Assembly (NCBI RefSeq): GCF_012844225.1
Contig: NZ_JABAGQ010000011.1
Coordinates: 1-64,000 of the forward strand
Length of the DNA stretch: 64,000 nt
From: Rhodococcus sp. 105337
Lineage (GTDB): Bacteria > Actinomycetota > Actinomycetes > Mycobacteriales > Mycobacteriaceae
Direction of reading: 5' to 3'
Positions 14,858-28,393 of this stretch are shown piece by piece. Under the pieces are notes generated by a model. That model worked only from the letters and a program-made list of their open reading frames with translations. It had not been told where the DNA came from and ran no database searches. A program made the position numbers and the translations under genes. The stretch's first letter is position 1; every line of letters starts with the position of its first letter.

Positions 14858-17344
14858 TCAGCGACGCATCTCGGCACCCACGGAGGCAGCAGCCGCAGCG
14901 ACCGCAGCGTCACGGGCAGCGCTCGCCTCGTCCTCGGTGAGCGTGCGATCGGGCGCCCGGAAACGCAACGCGAACGCGAGCGACTTGCGGTTCTCACCCA
15001 CCTGCGCGCCTTCGAACACGTCGAACAGCCTGATGTCTTCGAGCAGTTCGCCGCCACCCGCGCGCAACGCGGACTCGACCGACGCCGCCGGCACCTCCGC
15101 GTCGACCACCACCGCGACATCCTGCAGCACCGCCGGGAACGGCGAGACCACCGGAGCGGGCAGCGACTCGGAGATCGGGAGGGCGTCGAGATCGAGCTCG
15201 AAAGCACACGTGCGCGCCGGAAGGCCCGCCCGTTCGACGACGGCCGGATGCAACTCACCGGCGTGGCCGACGACCACCCCGTCGACGAGCAACTCGGCGC
15301 AACGACCAGGATGCCACGGAAGATACTGCGCCGCACGCCGTTCCAGCTGCACACCCGCGGCCCTGGCAATGGTCTCCGCGGCCGCGAAGGCGTCGGACGC
15401 CTCTGCGGCACGTCCGGATCCCCACGGTCCCGCGGGCTCGCGCATTCCCGCGAGCGCACCGCCGACGTGCACGGGCTGCGCCGGGAGCGACTGCTCGAGG
15501 GTCGCGATCTCGTCGTCGCTGGGACGCCGGTCGACCGGCAGCGGCGCGACCGCCACCGTGTCGGGACCCGGCTGCACCACCTGGGCGATGGAGAACAGCG
15601 CCAGGTCGCGCTGACCGCGCGAGACATTGCGCGCGAGCACCTCGAGGAGGCCGGGCAGCAAGGTGGTGGCCAGTTCCGGGCGGTCGGATTCGAGCGGGTT
15701 GAGCACCTTGGTGGTGACGCGGCGCGGATCGTCGGCGTCGAGTCCCCAGGTGTCGAACACGCCGGTGGGCAGGAACACCGGGGCGAGTACCTCGACGTAA
15801 CCGTCGTATGCCAGCGCCTTGCCGACGGCGCGGCGACGCTTCTGGCTCGGCGTCAGTCCCCGTCCTGCGGGAGCGGCCGGGAGCACCGACGGGATCTGTT
15901 CGAGTCCCTCGAGGCGAAGCACTTCCTCGACGAGATCTGCGGGCTGACGCAGGTCGGGGCGCCACGACGGCGGCGTCACCACGAGCTGACCGTGCCCGTC
16001 CTCGCCGACACCGACCTCCACGGCACACCCGATCTGGGTCAGGCGACGGGCGGCGGTGCCGTTGGGGTAGGTGACCCCGGCGATGCGGTCCGGAAGGTCG
16101 ATGTCCATCCGGATCGACACGGGTTCGGTCGGAACGACGATGTCGGTGAGGGTGGGCTCGACGGTGCCGCCGGCGATCTCGACGAGCAGCGCTGCCGCGC
16201 GATCGAGTGCGGCGCGGGCGACGGCGGGGTCGACGGTGCGCTCGAAACGCTTCCCGGCTTCACTGCTGAGCTTGTGACGCCGGTTGCCGCGGAACACGGC
16301 GAGCGGATCCCAGGTCGCCGCTTCGAGCAGGATGTCGGTGGTCGCGTCCCCGACTTCGGTGGTGGCGCCGCCCATGATGCCGGCGAGGGAGATGACGCCG
16401 GAATCGTCGCAGATCACGACGTCCTCGGGATCGAGGTCGCGCTCGACACCGTCGAGGGTGGTCAGCTTCTCCCCCGCCCGAGCCCGGCGCACGACGATAT
16501 CGCCCTGCAGGGTGGCCGCGTCGAACGCGTGCAGCGGCTGGCCGAGTTCGAGCATCACATAGTTCGTGACATCGACGGCCGGGGAGATCGGGCGCACACC
16601 GGCGGTGTGCAGGCGCCGTTGCAGCCACCACGGGGACACTGCGTTCGGGTCGATGCCCGTTACCCGGCGTGCCGCGAACCGGGTGGCGTCGGTCTCCGGC
16701 TCGAGCCGGATCGGGTAGGCCTCGCCACCGTCGGCGGGCAGCGGGGTGACCTGAGCGGGGTCGACGAATTCGAGGTCGAAGCCGCAGGCGAGTTCGCGGG
16801 CCAGTCCGCGCGCGGAGAAGCAGTAACCGCGGTCCGGAGTGATGTTCAGTTCGACGACCGTGTCGCCGAGCCCGAGCAATTCGTTCGCATCCGCGCCCGG
16901 CTCGGCACTTCCCGGTTCGAGCACCAGAATGCCCGAGTGGTCGGTGCCGATACCCAGTTCGCTCACCGAGCAGATCATCCCGTCGGAGACCTGCCCGTAG
17001 GTCTTGCGGCTCGCGATGGCGAACCCGCCGGGAAGCACCGCGCCGGGGAGTGCGGCGACCACGAGGTCACCTTCGGCGAAGTTGCGGGCACCGCACACGA
17101 TGCCGCGGGGCTCGTCTTCGCCCACCTCGACCTTGCAGAACCGGATGGGCTTCTTGAACCCCTCGAGTTCGGTGATCTCGGCGACCCGTCCGACGACCAG
17201 GTTGTCGATGCGTTCGAGGGTTTCGATGTCCTCGACCTCGAGCCCGACCCGGACGAATCCCGCGTCGAGTTCCTCGGGCGTGACGTTCCACTCCGGGGTG
17301 GCACGCTGCAGGATCTCGGTCAGCCAGGACTGCGCTATTCGCAC
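14858..17344 (-). CDS. pheT: phenylalanyl-tRNA synthetase beta subunit
   Basis: Beta chain of the alpha2-beta2 enzyme that charges tRNA-Phe. The 828-residue length is normal. Domains in order: N-terminal OB-fold tRNA-binding domain (about 40-150, with CGARNF), B3/B4 editing domain (about 210-400), B5 domain (about 410-480), catalytic-like core, and the FDX-ACB anticodon-binding domain at the C terminus (last 95 residues, [13 protein letters not shown]). It follows pheS by 49 bases. Confidence 0.97.
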   Translation of the reverse strand: MRIAQSWLTEILQRATPEWNVTPEELDAGFVRVGLEVEDIETLERIDNLVVGRVAEITELEGFKKPIRFCKVEVGEDEPRGIVCGARNFAEGDLVVAALPGAVLPGGFAIASRKTYGQVSDGMICSVSELGIGTDHSGILVLEPGSAEPGADANELLGLGDTVVELNITPDRGYCFSARGLARELACGFDLEFVDPAQVTPLPADGGEAYPIRLEPETDATRFAARRVTGIDPNAVSPWWLQRRLHTAGVRPISPAVDVTNYVMLELGQPLHAFDAATLQGDIVVRRARAGEKLTTLDGVERDLDPEDVVICDDSGVISLAGIMGGATTEVGDATTDILLEAATWDPLAVFRGNRRHKLSSEAGKRFERTVDPAVARAALDRAAALLVEIAGGTVEPTLTDIVVPTEPVSIRMDIDLPDRIAGVTYPNGTAARRLTQIGCAVEVGVGEDGHGQLVVTPPSWRPDLRQPADLVEEVLRLEGLEQIPSVLPAAPAGRGLTPSQKRRRAVGKALAYDGYVEVLAPVFLPTGVFDTWGLDADDPRRVTTKVLNPLESDRPELATTLLPGLLEVLARNVSRGQRDLALFSIAQVVQPGPDTVAVAPLPVDRRPSDDEIATLEQSLPAQPVHVGGALAGMREPAGPWGSGRAAEASDAFAAAETIARAAGVQLERRAAQYLPWHPGRCAELLVDGVVVGHAGELHPAVVERAGLPARTCAFELDLDALPISESLPAPVVSPFPAVLQDVAVVVDAEVPAASVESALRAGGGELLEDIRLFDVFEGAQVGENRKSLAFALRFRAPDRTLTEDEASAARDAAVAAAAASVGAEMRR

Positions 17345-17393
17345 TTGGGTTCAGCTTTCTCGTTCGTTCGGGGACGGATGGAGGTGGCGGGCG

Positions 17394-18557
<1,164 letters not shown>

Positions 18558-19388
18558 CTATGTGATGGGTCCGGAGGCCCGAGTCTGCACCGGGGGCCGG
18601 TGCTGCACCCGGGAGCTGGCGTACAGGCAGATCGACGCTGCGGTAGCGAGGTTGAGAGACTCGGCACGACCCCGGATCGGGATACGGACCCGATGGTCTG
18701 CCCGCGCGGCGACCTCCGGATCGAGACCGTGGGCCTCGTTACCGAACAGCCACGCCGTGGGACGGGCCAGCAGTTCGTCGGCGTCGTCGAGTTCGACCTC
18801 GCCGTCGGCGGCCGTCGCGAGGATCTGCACGCCTGCGCCGGAGAGGGCGTCGAGAACACGCAGGGTGTCCCGCTCCCGCGCAACCGGCAGGTGGAAGATG
18901 CTGCCTGCCGACGCACGCACACACTTCCCGTTGTGCGGGTCCACCGAGTCGCCGGCGAGGATCACCGCGTCGGCGCCGACAGCGTCCGCGACACGGATCA
19001 GGGTGCCGGCGTTGCCGGGCTCCGCCATCGCGACGGGCACCGCCACGAGCCGGGGGCGCGGCGACAGTGCCGCCTCGAGAGGGACGTCGAGGGTGTCGCA
19101 GACGGCCACCAGTCCCGGCGGGGTCACTGTGTCCGACAGACGGGCGGCGGCTTTCTCGGTCACGGTGGCGACGCGCACCCCCGCGCGGTGCGCGGCGTCG
19201 ACGCAGTCGCGGTAGCGTTCGGCCGCGGCTTCGGTGACGAACAGGTCGTGCACGTGACCGGCCGCGAGCGCTTCGGTGACGGAGTTCTCACCCTCGGCGA
19301 GAAACCGCCCGTTTTTGCGTCGTTCCGCGGCCCGCAAGAGTTTCACAGCAGAAACGACCCGCGGGGTGCGCTCGGTGAGCGGATCCAC
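18558..19388 (-). CDS. tsnR: SpoU/TrmH-family RNA 2'-O-methyltransferase
   Basis: SPOUT-class methyltransferase of 276 residues, likely acting on 23S rRNA. It has an N-terminal substrate-binding domain (about 10-95) and a C-terminal knotted domain with PGNAGTLIR, FGNEAHGLD and LNLATAASI, the three SpoU motifs. The GTG at 19388 has AGGA 7 bases upstream; an open frame continues to 19628 inside rplT and is rejected. The position directly after rplT matches M. tuberculosis tsnR, but the exact methylation site is not known from sequence. Confidence 0.9.
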   Translation of the reverse strand: MDPLTERTPRVVSAVKLLRAAERRKNGRFLAEGENSVTEALAAGHVHDLFVTEAAAERYRDCVDAAHRAGVRVATVTEKAAARLSDTVTPPGLVAVCDTLDVPLEAALSPRPRLVAVPVAMAEPGNAGTLIRVADAVGADAVILAGDSVDPHNGKCVRASAGSIFHLPVARERDTLRVLDALSGAGVQILATAADGEVELDDADELLARPTAWLFGNEAHGLDPEVAARADHRVRIPIRGRAESLNLATAASICLYASSRVQHRPPVQTRASGPIT

Positions 19389-19426
19389 GGGCCGTTCCTG
19401 TGTTGTGTCGTCGTTCAGCGTCGTGC

Positions 19427-19807
19427 TCAGGCAGCCGGAGCGTTGACGTCGGCCGGCAGCGCAGCCTTGGCGAGCGCGACCAGGCCGGTGAATGCCTCGG
19501 CGTCGGAGACGGCGAGCTCGGCGAGGATCTTGCGGTCGACCTCGACACCCGCGGCCTTGAGGCCCTGGATGAAGCGGTTGTAGGTGATGTCGTTGGCGCG
19601 AGCCGCCGCGTTGATACGGCTGATCCACAGCTTGCGGAAATCACCCTTGCGGGCGCGACGGTCGCGGTAGGCGTAGGTCAGCGAGTGAAGCTGCTGCTCC
19701 TTGGCCTTGCGGTACAGACGCGAGCGCTGCCCGCGGTAGCCCTTCGAGGCCTCGAGAATCGAACGGCGCTTCTTCTGGGCGTTGACGGCCCTCTTCACGC
19801 GTGCCAC
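19427..19807 (-). CDS. rplT: 50S ribosomal protein L20
   Basis: Early-assembly 23S rRNA-binding protein. The 126-residue product begins [14 protein letters not shown] and has the highly conserved [12 protein letters not shown]. The start is GTG at 19807. Last gene of infC-rpmI-rplT. A weak hairpin (19830-19854, GGACGA...TCGTCC) occupies the gap after rpmI; it may be regulatory or fortuitous. Confidence 0.98.
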   Translation of the reverse strand: MARVKRAVNAQKKRRSILEASKGYRGQRSRLYRKAKEQQLHSLTYAYRDRRARKGDFRKLWISRINAAARANDITYNRFIQGLKAAGVEVDRKILAELAVSDAEAFTGLVALAKAALPADVNAPAA

Positions 19808-19879
19808 TGGTTAAGTCCTGTCAAAGTTCGGGGGACGACATTGTTTCGTCCCCGGAGAGCGGGAAACGGTCGGGGAAGC

Positions 19880-20074
19880 TCAGAGGCCGAGCAGGCGCTT
19901 GACCCGCGGGGTGTCCGCGGGCGCGACCACTGCCACGCCGTCGAGACGGCGAGTGACGGTCGAAGGCTTGTGCTCGAGAAGGTGGCGGCGCCCGGCCTTC
20001 TGGCGCAGGATCTTCCCGCTGCCGGACACCTTGAATCGCTTCGCGGTGCCGCTGTGGGTCTTCGACTTGGGCAT
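19880..20074 (-). CDS. rpmI: 50S ribosomal protein L35
   Basis: A 64-residue basic ribosomal protein starting [20 protein letters not shown], with the family pattern of lysine, arginine and histidine ([14 protein letters not shown]). The ATG at 20074 follows GAGGACTCC. The open frame running further upstream into infC is not coding. Middle gene of the infC operon. Confidence 0.98.
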   Translation of the reverse strand: MPKSKTHSGTAKRFKVSGSGKILRQKAGRRHLLEHKPSTVTRRLDGVAVVAPADTPRVKRLLGL

Positions 20075-20144
20075 GGAGTCCTCAGTTCTTGTCGGTGTGT
20101 ACATCGGTGCTCGCACGCAGCACCGGGTGTGCTGGTTCGAGCGG

Positions 20145-20801
<657 letters not shown>

Positions 20802-20805
20802 GTGG

Positions 20806-20812
20806 CCTCCTA
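20806..20812 (-). promoter_or_regulatory. Shine-Dalgarno deciding the infC ATC start
   Basis: TAGGAGG on the minus strand, a near-perfect anti-16S match, with a 4-base spacer (CCAC) to ATC. It compensates for the weak start codon and fixes the start of infC. Confidence 0.85.
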
Positions 20813-20869
20813 GGTAGAACGGTGGGTCGGTGTGACCGCACCGCAGCAGGTGGCCCGAGTTCCTCGACG

Positions 20870-20908
20870 AAAAGACCCCGCTGTGGTGCCGAGGCTCCAC
20901 GCGGGGTC
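20870..20908 (-). promoter_or_regulatory. attenuator-like hairpin in the infC leader
   Basis: On the minus strand, GACCCCGC then GTGG pairs with CCAC and GCGGGGTC (arms 20908-20901 and 20881-20874, inner stem inside), followed directly by TTTT (20873-20870). This intrinsic-terminator shape lies 69 bases before the infC start, within a leader of some 280 bases. It resembles ribosomal-protein leaders that respond to free L20 or to translation state. The 20802-21184 gap otherwise holds only the leader and divergent promoters. Confidence 0.55.
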
Positions 20909-21094
20909 CGATACCGACCGGTCGACGAACGGCAGTTGCACTGCACATACGCCCCAGCATCCCGGAGGATGCGGCATCCGCGGTGCGAGCACCGGGAAGA
21001 CCGGACCACTGAACTGCATCTATGTGCCGCCAGAGGTGGGAGTCGGACTCCACTTTGCTGCCCATGCTGGTATGCACGGGCGGTCGTGGGGACA

Positions 21095-21123
21095 AGTCTA
21101 GCAAAGATGCACGTCGGCATCGA
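21095..21123 (-). promoter_or_regulatory. possible infC operon promoter
   Basis: TAGACT (21100-21095, minus) is a good actinobacterial -10. TTCGAT lies 18 bases upstream as a weak -35. It would give an infC leader of about 285 bases. Tentative. Confidence 0.35.
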
Positions 21124-21184
21124 ATCGCCCCGCGAGCGACCACCCGAACTGCGTCGCTCCCGGGCGCAGTGGGATCCTCGATGC

Positions 21185-21550
21185 ATGACCGAGGCACCCG
21201 ATTCCCAGGACCCGAACGTAGCGCCGGACGACGTGCGCGAACTCGCCGAGATCCCGGCCGTCGAGGTGATCAGCCGCGCTGCCGTGATGTTGATGAGTTC
21301 GGCCGCCGAGAAGCTGGGTCTCGGCGACGCCGACCCCCAGCAGAGCAGCCACCTCGATCTCGACGAAGCACGACGTGTGATCACTGCGCTGGCCGGCCTC
21401 GTCACGGCTTCCGTGGAATACCTCGGACCGCACGCCGGACCGATCCGCGAGGGCCTGCAGGCACTGCAGCGCGCGTTCCGTGAGGCATCGTCGACTCCCG
21501 ACGAGCCCGGATTCGGTCCCGGCGAGAAGTACACCGGCCCCGTCTACTGA
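21185..21550 (+). CDS. DUF1844-family protein
   Basis: A 121-residue acidic cytoplasmic protein. The core (residues about 20-95) has [21 protein letters not shown] and [17 protein letters not shown], matching the DUF1844 pattern of two amphipathic helices; the ends are likely disordered. Function unknown. The ATG at 21185 is divergent from infC across a shared control region; the upstream open frame to 20822 runs antisense through the infC leader and is not coding. A hairpin follows at 21568. Confidence 0.85.
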   Translation: MTEAPDSQDPNVAPDDVRELAEIPAVEVISRAAVMLMSSAAEKLGLGDADPQQSSHLDLDEARRVITALAGLVTASVEYLGPHAGPIREGLQALQRAFREASSTPDEPGFGPGEKYTGPVY

Positions 21551-21567
21551 TCCGACCCGCACAGCAC

Positions 21568-21607
21568 GACACCCGGGACGCAGCGCTCGGCGCCGCTCCC
21601 GGGTGTC
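21568..21607. terminator. bidirectional terminator between DUF1844 gene and uvrA
   Basis: Perfect 11-bp stem, GACACCCGGGA (21568-21578) with its complement at 21597-21607, lying between two convergent stops (21550 and 21616). Confidence 0.75.
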
Positions 21608-21615
21608 CTGCGTGA

Positions 21616-24540
<2,925 letters not shown>

Positions 24541-24660
24541 GCCATATCCTTCCTGTAGACACGGCCGAGGTTCGGCCTTGATCCATGGTAGGCGCGGGTA
24601 CCGACAGAGGCCGGGCGCGCTTCGTCCCCTCCCGGGTGTGGCGGCGGTAGGTTTGCGGGT

Positions 24661-25351
24661 ATGACGCAGCACACCGTGATCATCGAGGACACCTACACCG
24701 GCGACGTCACCCCCGGGAGGTCCGGCCCAGCGACGCGCAGTCCCCGGCGCGGAGATCGTCAAACTCGCCGTCGGCCCGATGAACAACAACACCTACCTCG
24801 TCACCGACACCGCGACCGGCAAATCCGTATTCATCGATGCCGCAAACGAACCCGACACACTGGTGCAGTTCCTGCGCGACAACGCCCCGCACCTCGAACT
24901 CATCGTCACGACCCATCAGCACTGGGATCACTGGCAGGGTCTCGAGAAGGTCGCCGCCGAGACGGGTGTCCCCACCGCCGCGCACGCACTCGACGCCGGA
25001 CCGCTGCCGGTCGCACCCGATCGAATTCTCACCGAGGGAGAGTCGATTCGGGTGGGTGACCTGGATCTCGAGGTGATTCACCTCGCAGGGCACACACCGG
25101 GGTCGGTCGCGCTGGTTCTCACCGAACAGGGCACAGGCAAGCACCACATCTTCACCGGCGACTCCCTCTTCCCCGGGGGTCTTGGGCGGACAACAAAGCC
25201 CGAGGAGTTCGATTCGCTCTACCAGGACGTTACGACGAAGATCTTCGATCGCTTCGACGACGAGACGGTGTTCTACCCCGGCCACGGCAAGGACTCGACC
25301 CTCGGCGCGGAGCGTCCGCACCTCGGCGAGTGGCGCGAACGCGGCTGGTGA
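24661..25351 (+). pseudogene. metallo-beta-lactamase-fold hydrolase, N-terminal frameshift
   Basis: Hydrolase of the glyoxalase II-like MBL family, about 230 residues if intact. The metal motif THQHWDHW replaces the usual HxHxDH, with HLAGHTPGSVA, FTGDSLFPGGLG and YPGHG following. The N terminus [15 protein letters not shown] starts at ATG 24661 in one frame, but the rest (from about [17 protein letters not shown]) lies in the next frame. One extra base near 24711-24722, in a CCCCCGGGAGG tract, explains it. An internal ATG at 24779 has no Shine-Dalgarno and would drop 40 conserved residues. Either a recent frameshift or a sequencing error. Position beside uvrA matches M. tuberculosis Rv1637c. 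Confidence 0.8.
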
Positions 25352-25495
25352 CGGACTGCGTAGCAGGTCATCGGCCCGAGCCTCGACGCCGGCCGTTCGG
25401 GGACCCCGCATTCGAGGCGGAGCGAGGTTCCGGGCCGGTGATCCCGTACTGTCAGGTCATCAGGACCGTTCAGGTCCTCGAATGAGGGTGGCAGC

Positions 25496-25630
25496 ATGGC
25501 CGACAAATCGCCTCGCAGTTCCATGTCCAAGAAGTCCGGCAAGTCGCTGAAGGAAAAGCGGGCCGACAAGAAGTCGGGCGCGAACTCCCAGGCCGATCCC
25601 GAGATCGTCGCGCACGTCAAGAAGCGCTGA
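25496..25630 (+). CDS. small basic hypothetical protein, 44 residues
   Basis: ATG 25496 opens a 44-residue ORF starting MADKSPRSSMSKKSGKSLKE and ending IVAHVKKR, with 13 Lys/Arg residues. GAGGGTGG precedes it. Codon use is strongly GC3 like real neighbours. Basic Ser/Lys-rich miniproteins of this form occur in many actinobacteria and may bind nucleic acid, but the function is unknown. It sits 45 bases before the dehydrogenase gene; a small hairpin (25462-25478) precedes it. Confidence 0.65.
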   Translation: MADKSPRSSMSKKSGKSLKEKRADKKSGANSQADPEIVAHVKKR

Positions 25631-25674
25631 CACAACTCTCCCTCATCACCAAACCCGCAGGAGCACAACTACAT

Positions 25675-26838
25675 ATGCTTGATCTCGGTGTCCTGGCGCA
25701 CTCTCGGAAGAAAAACGAGCGACGTCTGCCGATCCACCCGCACCACTTTTCCCGGATCGACGAGGATTTGCGTGCCCACATCTATCTGGAGCCCGGCTAC
25801 GGCACACCCTTCGGTGTGTCCGATACCGATCTGGAGCCCTTCGTCGCGGGATTCCGTTCCCGGGAGCAGTTGATTGCCGACTGCGACGTGATCGCTCTGC
25901 CCAAGCTTCAGGCGAGCGATCTCGCGGAGTTCCGGGAGGGCCAGACGGTGTGGGGCTGGCCGCACTGCGTCCAGGACACCGCGGTGACGCAGCAGGCCAT
26001 CGACCGGCGGCTGACGCTGATCGCCTTCGAAGCGATGAACCACTGGCGCAGCGACGGGAGCTTCGGGCTGCACGTGTTCCACAAGAACAACGAGCTTGCC
26101 GGTTACAGCTCGGTGATCCACGGTCTGCAGATCATCGGGTGCACCGGTGACTACGGCCGTCGTCTGCGCGCCGTCGTCATCGGGTTCGGGGCAACGGCCC
26201 GGGGCGCGGTCACCGCCTTGAACGCACACGGCATCGACGATGTCCGGGTGCTCACCAACCGTGATGTGGCCGCCGTCGGATCGCCTATCCACTCGGCGCG
26301 CATCGTTCGGTTCGAACACGACGCCACCGATCCGCATCGCAGCTTCGTGCTCACCGACGAGGGACGGGTGCCGCTGGCGCCGTACCTCGCGGAGAACGAC
26401 ATCGTGGTCAACTGCGTCCTGCAGGACACCGCGGAACCGCTCACGTTCCTCCACGAAGAAGACCTGGATGCGTTCGCGTCCGGCAGCCTGATCGTCGATG
26501 TGTCGTGCGATGCGGGCATGGGGTTCAGCTGGGCGAGGCCCACCTCGTTCACCGAGCCGAGCTTCGTCGTCGGTAACAACATCCACTACTACGCCGTGGA
26601 TCACAGTCCGTCGTACCTGTGGAACTCCGCGACGTGGGAAATCAGTGCAGCGCTGCTCCCCCACGTGCGGACGGTCCTCTCCGGCCCGGACGCCTGGGCC
26701 GGCGACCAGGTCATCGCCCGAGCGATCGAGATTCGCGACGGAGTGATCCGGAATCCGAGTATCACCGCGTTCCAGCACCGCGCCGCCGACTACCCGCACG
26801 CGATGCTCGCTGAGACGGTGGACGCGACCGCGCGATGA
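25675..26838 (+). CDS. alanine dehydrogenase/PNT-family NAD-dependent dehydrogenase
   Basis: A 387-residue oxidoreductase with an AlaDH/PNT N-terminal domain (LAHSRKKNERRLPIHPHHF, FEAMNHW) and a Rossmann domain near residues 165-300 (VVIGFGATARGAVTALNAHG, a variant of GxGxxG). The start ATG 25675 is followed at once by conserved sequence. Close relatives are annotated as alanine dehydrogenase or N5-(carboxyethyl)ornithine synthase; the N terminus differs from classical Ald, so substrate is open (an amino acid plus pyruvate is likely). Convergent with fabH across a hairpin. Confidence 0.8.
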   Translation: MLDLGVLAHSRKKNERRLPIHPHHFSRIDEDLRAHIYLEPGYGTPFGVSDTDLEPFVAGFRSREQLIADCDVIALPKLQASDLAEFREGQTVWGWPHCVQDTAVTQQAIDRRLTLIAFEAMNHWRSDGSFGLHVFHKNNELAGYSSVIHGLQIIGCTGDYGRRLRAVVIGFGATARGAVTALNAHGIDDVRVLTNRDVAAVGSPIHSARIVRFEHDATDPHRSFVLTDEGRVPLAPYLAENDIVVNCVLQDTAEPLTFLHEEDLDAFASGSLIVDVSCDAGMGFSWARPTSFTEPSFVVGNNIHYYAVDHSPSYLWNSATWEISAALLPHVRTVLSGPDAWAGDQVIARAIEIRDGVIRNPSITAFQHRAADYPHAMLAETVDATAR

Positions 26839-26844
26839 CGGGTG

Positions 26845-26870
26845 CCGCGACCGGCACCCGCCGGTCGCGG
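26845..26870. terminator. bidirectional terminator
   Basis: CCGCGACCGG at 26845-26854 pairs perfectly with 26861-26870 around a 6-base loop, between the convergent stops at 26838 and 26871. Confidence 0.7.
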
Positions 26871-27908
26871 TTACACGATCGCGGGCATCCGGACGACCTG
26901 CCCGGCGTACGAAAGCCCGGCCCCGAACCCGAGCAGCAGTGCCGTGTCACCGGGCTTGGACGCACCGGATCGCAGCAACTCTTCCATGGCCATCGGAATC
27001 GAGGCCGCGCTCGTGTTGCCCGTTTCCGCGATGTCGCGAGCGACCGCCACGGTGTCGGGTAGTCCCAAGGTCCGGATCAGGGCATCGGTGATGCGGCTGT
27101 TGGCTTGGTGCGGCACGAAGGCATCGAGGTCGTCGACCGTGACGCCGGATTTCGCCAGGGCGTCTTTGCACGCCGTCTCGAGGAACGTCACGGCCCAGCG
27201 GAAAACGGCCGCGCCGTTCATCCGGATGTACGGGCGTACCGGCGTCGGACCGCCGGCCAGCGCGGCGTCGACCTCGCCGAAATACTGCTGGAAATCCTTG
27301 TCCTGCTTGATGGCGTCGGTCTGGCTGCCGTCCGAGCCCCAGGCGACCGGCCCGATCCCTTCCTCGTCGGCCGGGCCCACGATTGCGGCCCCGGCGCCGT
27401 CGGCGAAGATGAACGCGCACGTGCGGTCGGTGGGGTCGAGCAGGTCGGACAGTCGCTCCACACCGATGACCAGGACGTTGCGGGCCTGGCCGGCGCGGAC
27501 GAGACTCGCCGCGTTGCCGAGCGCGTAGCAGAACCCGGCGCAGCCCGCGGAGACGTCGTAGGCGGCGGTGTTCTGCATGCCCAGTTCGGTGGCCACGACA
27601 GCCCCCGCGGACGGTCCCAGCACCATCTGCGACGAGGTGGCCAGTACGACGGCATCGATCTGATCGACATCCATGCCCGCCGCGGACAGCGCGTCGCGGG
27701 CAGCGGCCGTGCTCATCGAGACGATCGTTTCGTCAGGTTCGGCCCAGTGGCGGGCGGTGATGCCGGAGCGGGTCCTGATCCATTCATCGGTGGAGTCGAT
27801 GCGCTCGACGATCTCCGAATTGGGAACGACGCGGCGAGGCCGGTAGACCCCCAGACCGAGGAGGGCGGTGTGAACTGTCGGCGGTGCGGTGGTGATGTGT
27901 GCGGGCAT
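26871..27908 (-). CDS. fabH: beta-ketoacyl-ACP synthase III
   Basis: Condensing enzyme of the KAS III family, which joins an acyl-CoA starter to malonyl-ACP. The 345-residue product keeps the Cys-His-Asn triad: SAGCAGFCYALG, VPHQANSRI and TGNTSAASIP, plus the C-terminal GFGAGLSYAGQVV. It resembles the mycobacterial FabH that links FAS-I products to FAS-II. The ATG at 27908 is used; an in-frame ATG at 27953 adds 15 residues and cannot be excluded. It is not next to other fatty-acid genes here. Expressed opposite to the dehydrogenase gene. Confidence 0.9.
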   Translation of the reverse strand: MPAHITTAPPTVHTALLGLGVYRPRRVVPNSEIVERIDSTDEWIRTRSGITARHWAEPDETIVSMSTAAARDALSAAGMDVDQIDAVVLATSSQMVLGPSAGAVVATELGMQNTAAYDVSAGCAGFCYALGNAASLVRAGQARNVLVIGVERLSDLLDPTDRTCAFIFADGAGAAIVGPADEEGIGPVAWGSDGSQTDAIKQDKDFQQYFGEVDAALAGGPTPVRPYIRMNGAAVFRWAVTFLETACKDALAKSGVTVDDLDAFVPHQANSRITDALIRTLGLPDTVAVARDIAETGNTSAASIPMAMEELLRSGASKPGDTALLLGFGAGLSYAGQVVRMPAIV

Positions 27909-28012
27909 TCGCACATCTTGCCCCTCCCGCGCGCCGTTCGGAAGCACTTCCATGGCATCGCCACAACGCCCCCGCGCGCACGACTGAACGCCGGACAGGA
28001 CAGCCGGCCGCT

Positions 28013-28228
28013 CTACTGCCGGTCCGCTTCCGATTCGTCCCCGCGATGTTCGTCGTCAGGCTCGGCGAACGCGGTACCGGAGACCATTCCGTCGGTACCC
28101 GGCACGGTTTCGGTGGGCCGTACCCCGGGTTCGTACATCTTGCGGACCTTCTCGGCCTTGTCCTGCGCCTGCCGCTTCGCGTCTTCGTCGAGGTTGTCCC
28201 ATCCACTCGGATCCTGACTGTCGTCCAC
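28013..28228 (-). CDS. small acidic hypothetical protein, 71 residues
   Basis: A GTG at 28228 with AGGGGAG upstream opens a 71-residue ORF. The product begins VDDSQDPSGWDNLDEDAKRQ, has a charged helix (KAEKVRKMYEPG) and an acidic tail. No membrane segment. I do not recognise a family with certainty, although similar short DEDAKRQAQ-type proteins occur in actinobacteria. The open frame continues antisense into the phosphatase gene; that part is rejected. It may be cotranscribed with fabH, 104 bases downstream. Confidence 0.6.
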   Translation of the reverse strand: MDDSQDPSGWDNLDEDAKRQAQDKAEKVRKMYEPGVRPTETVPGTDGMVSGTAFAEPDDEHRGDESEADRQ

Positions 28229-28393
28229 GCCGGACTCCCCTCGTTCCGAAGTTCCGCCGGCGGAGACTGCCGGCATCAACAGCGTCCCCCCGATTCCCCT
28301 TCCCGGGGCTCGTTTCGTCGGGATCGGCCTTCTGATCCCGGTACGATTCGGTCGCATCAGGCCTCGCTCCTGCGAACTCCGGCACGGTGAACC

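Noticed and set aside
20802-21197. IF-3 with a 130-residue N-terminal extension
   Set aside because: The upstream part crosses the hairpin leader and shows no family similarity; the Shine-Dalgarno and ATC at 20801 explain the start better.
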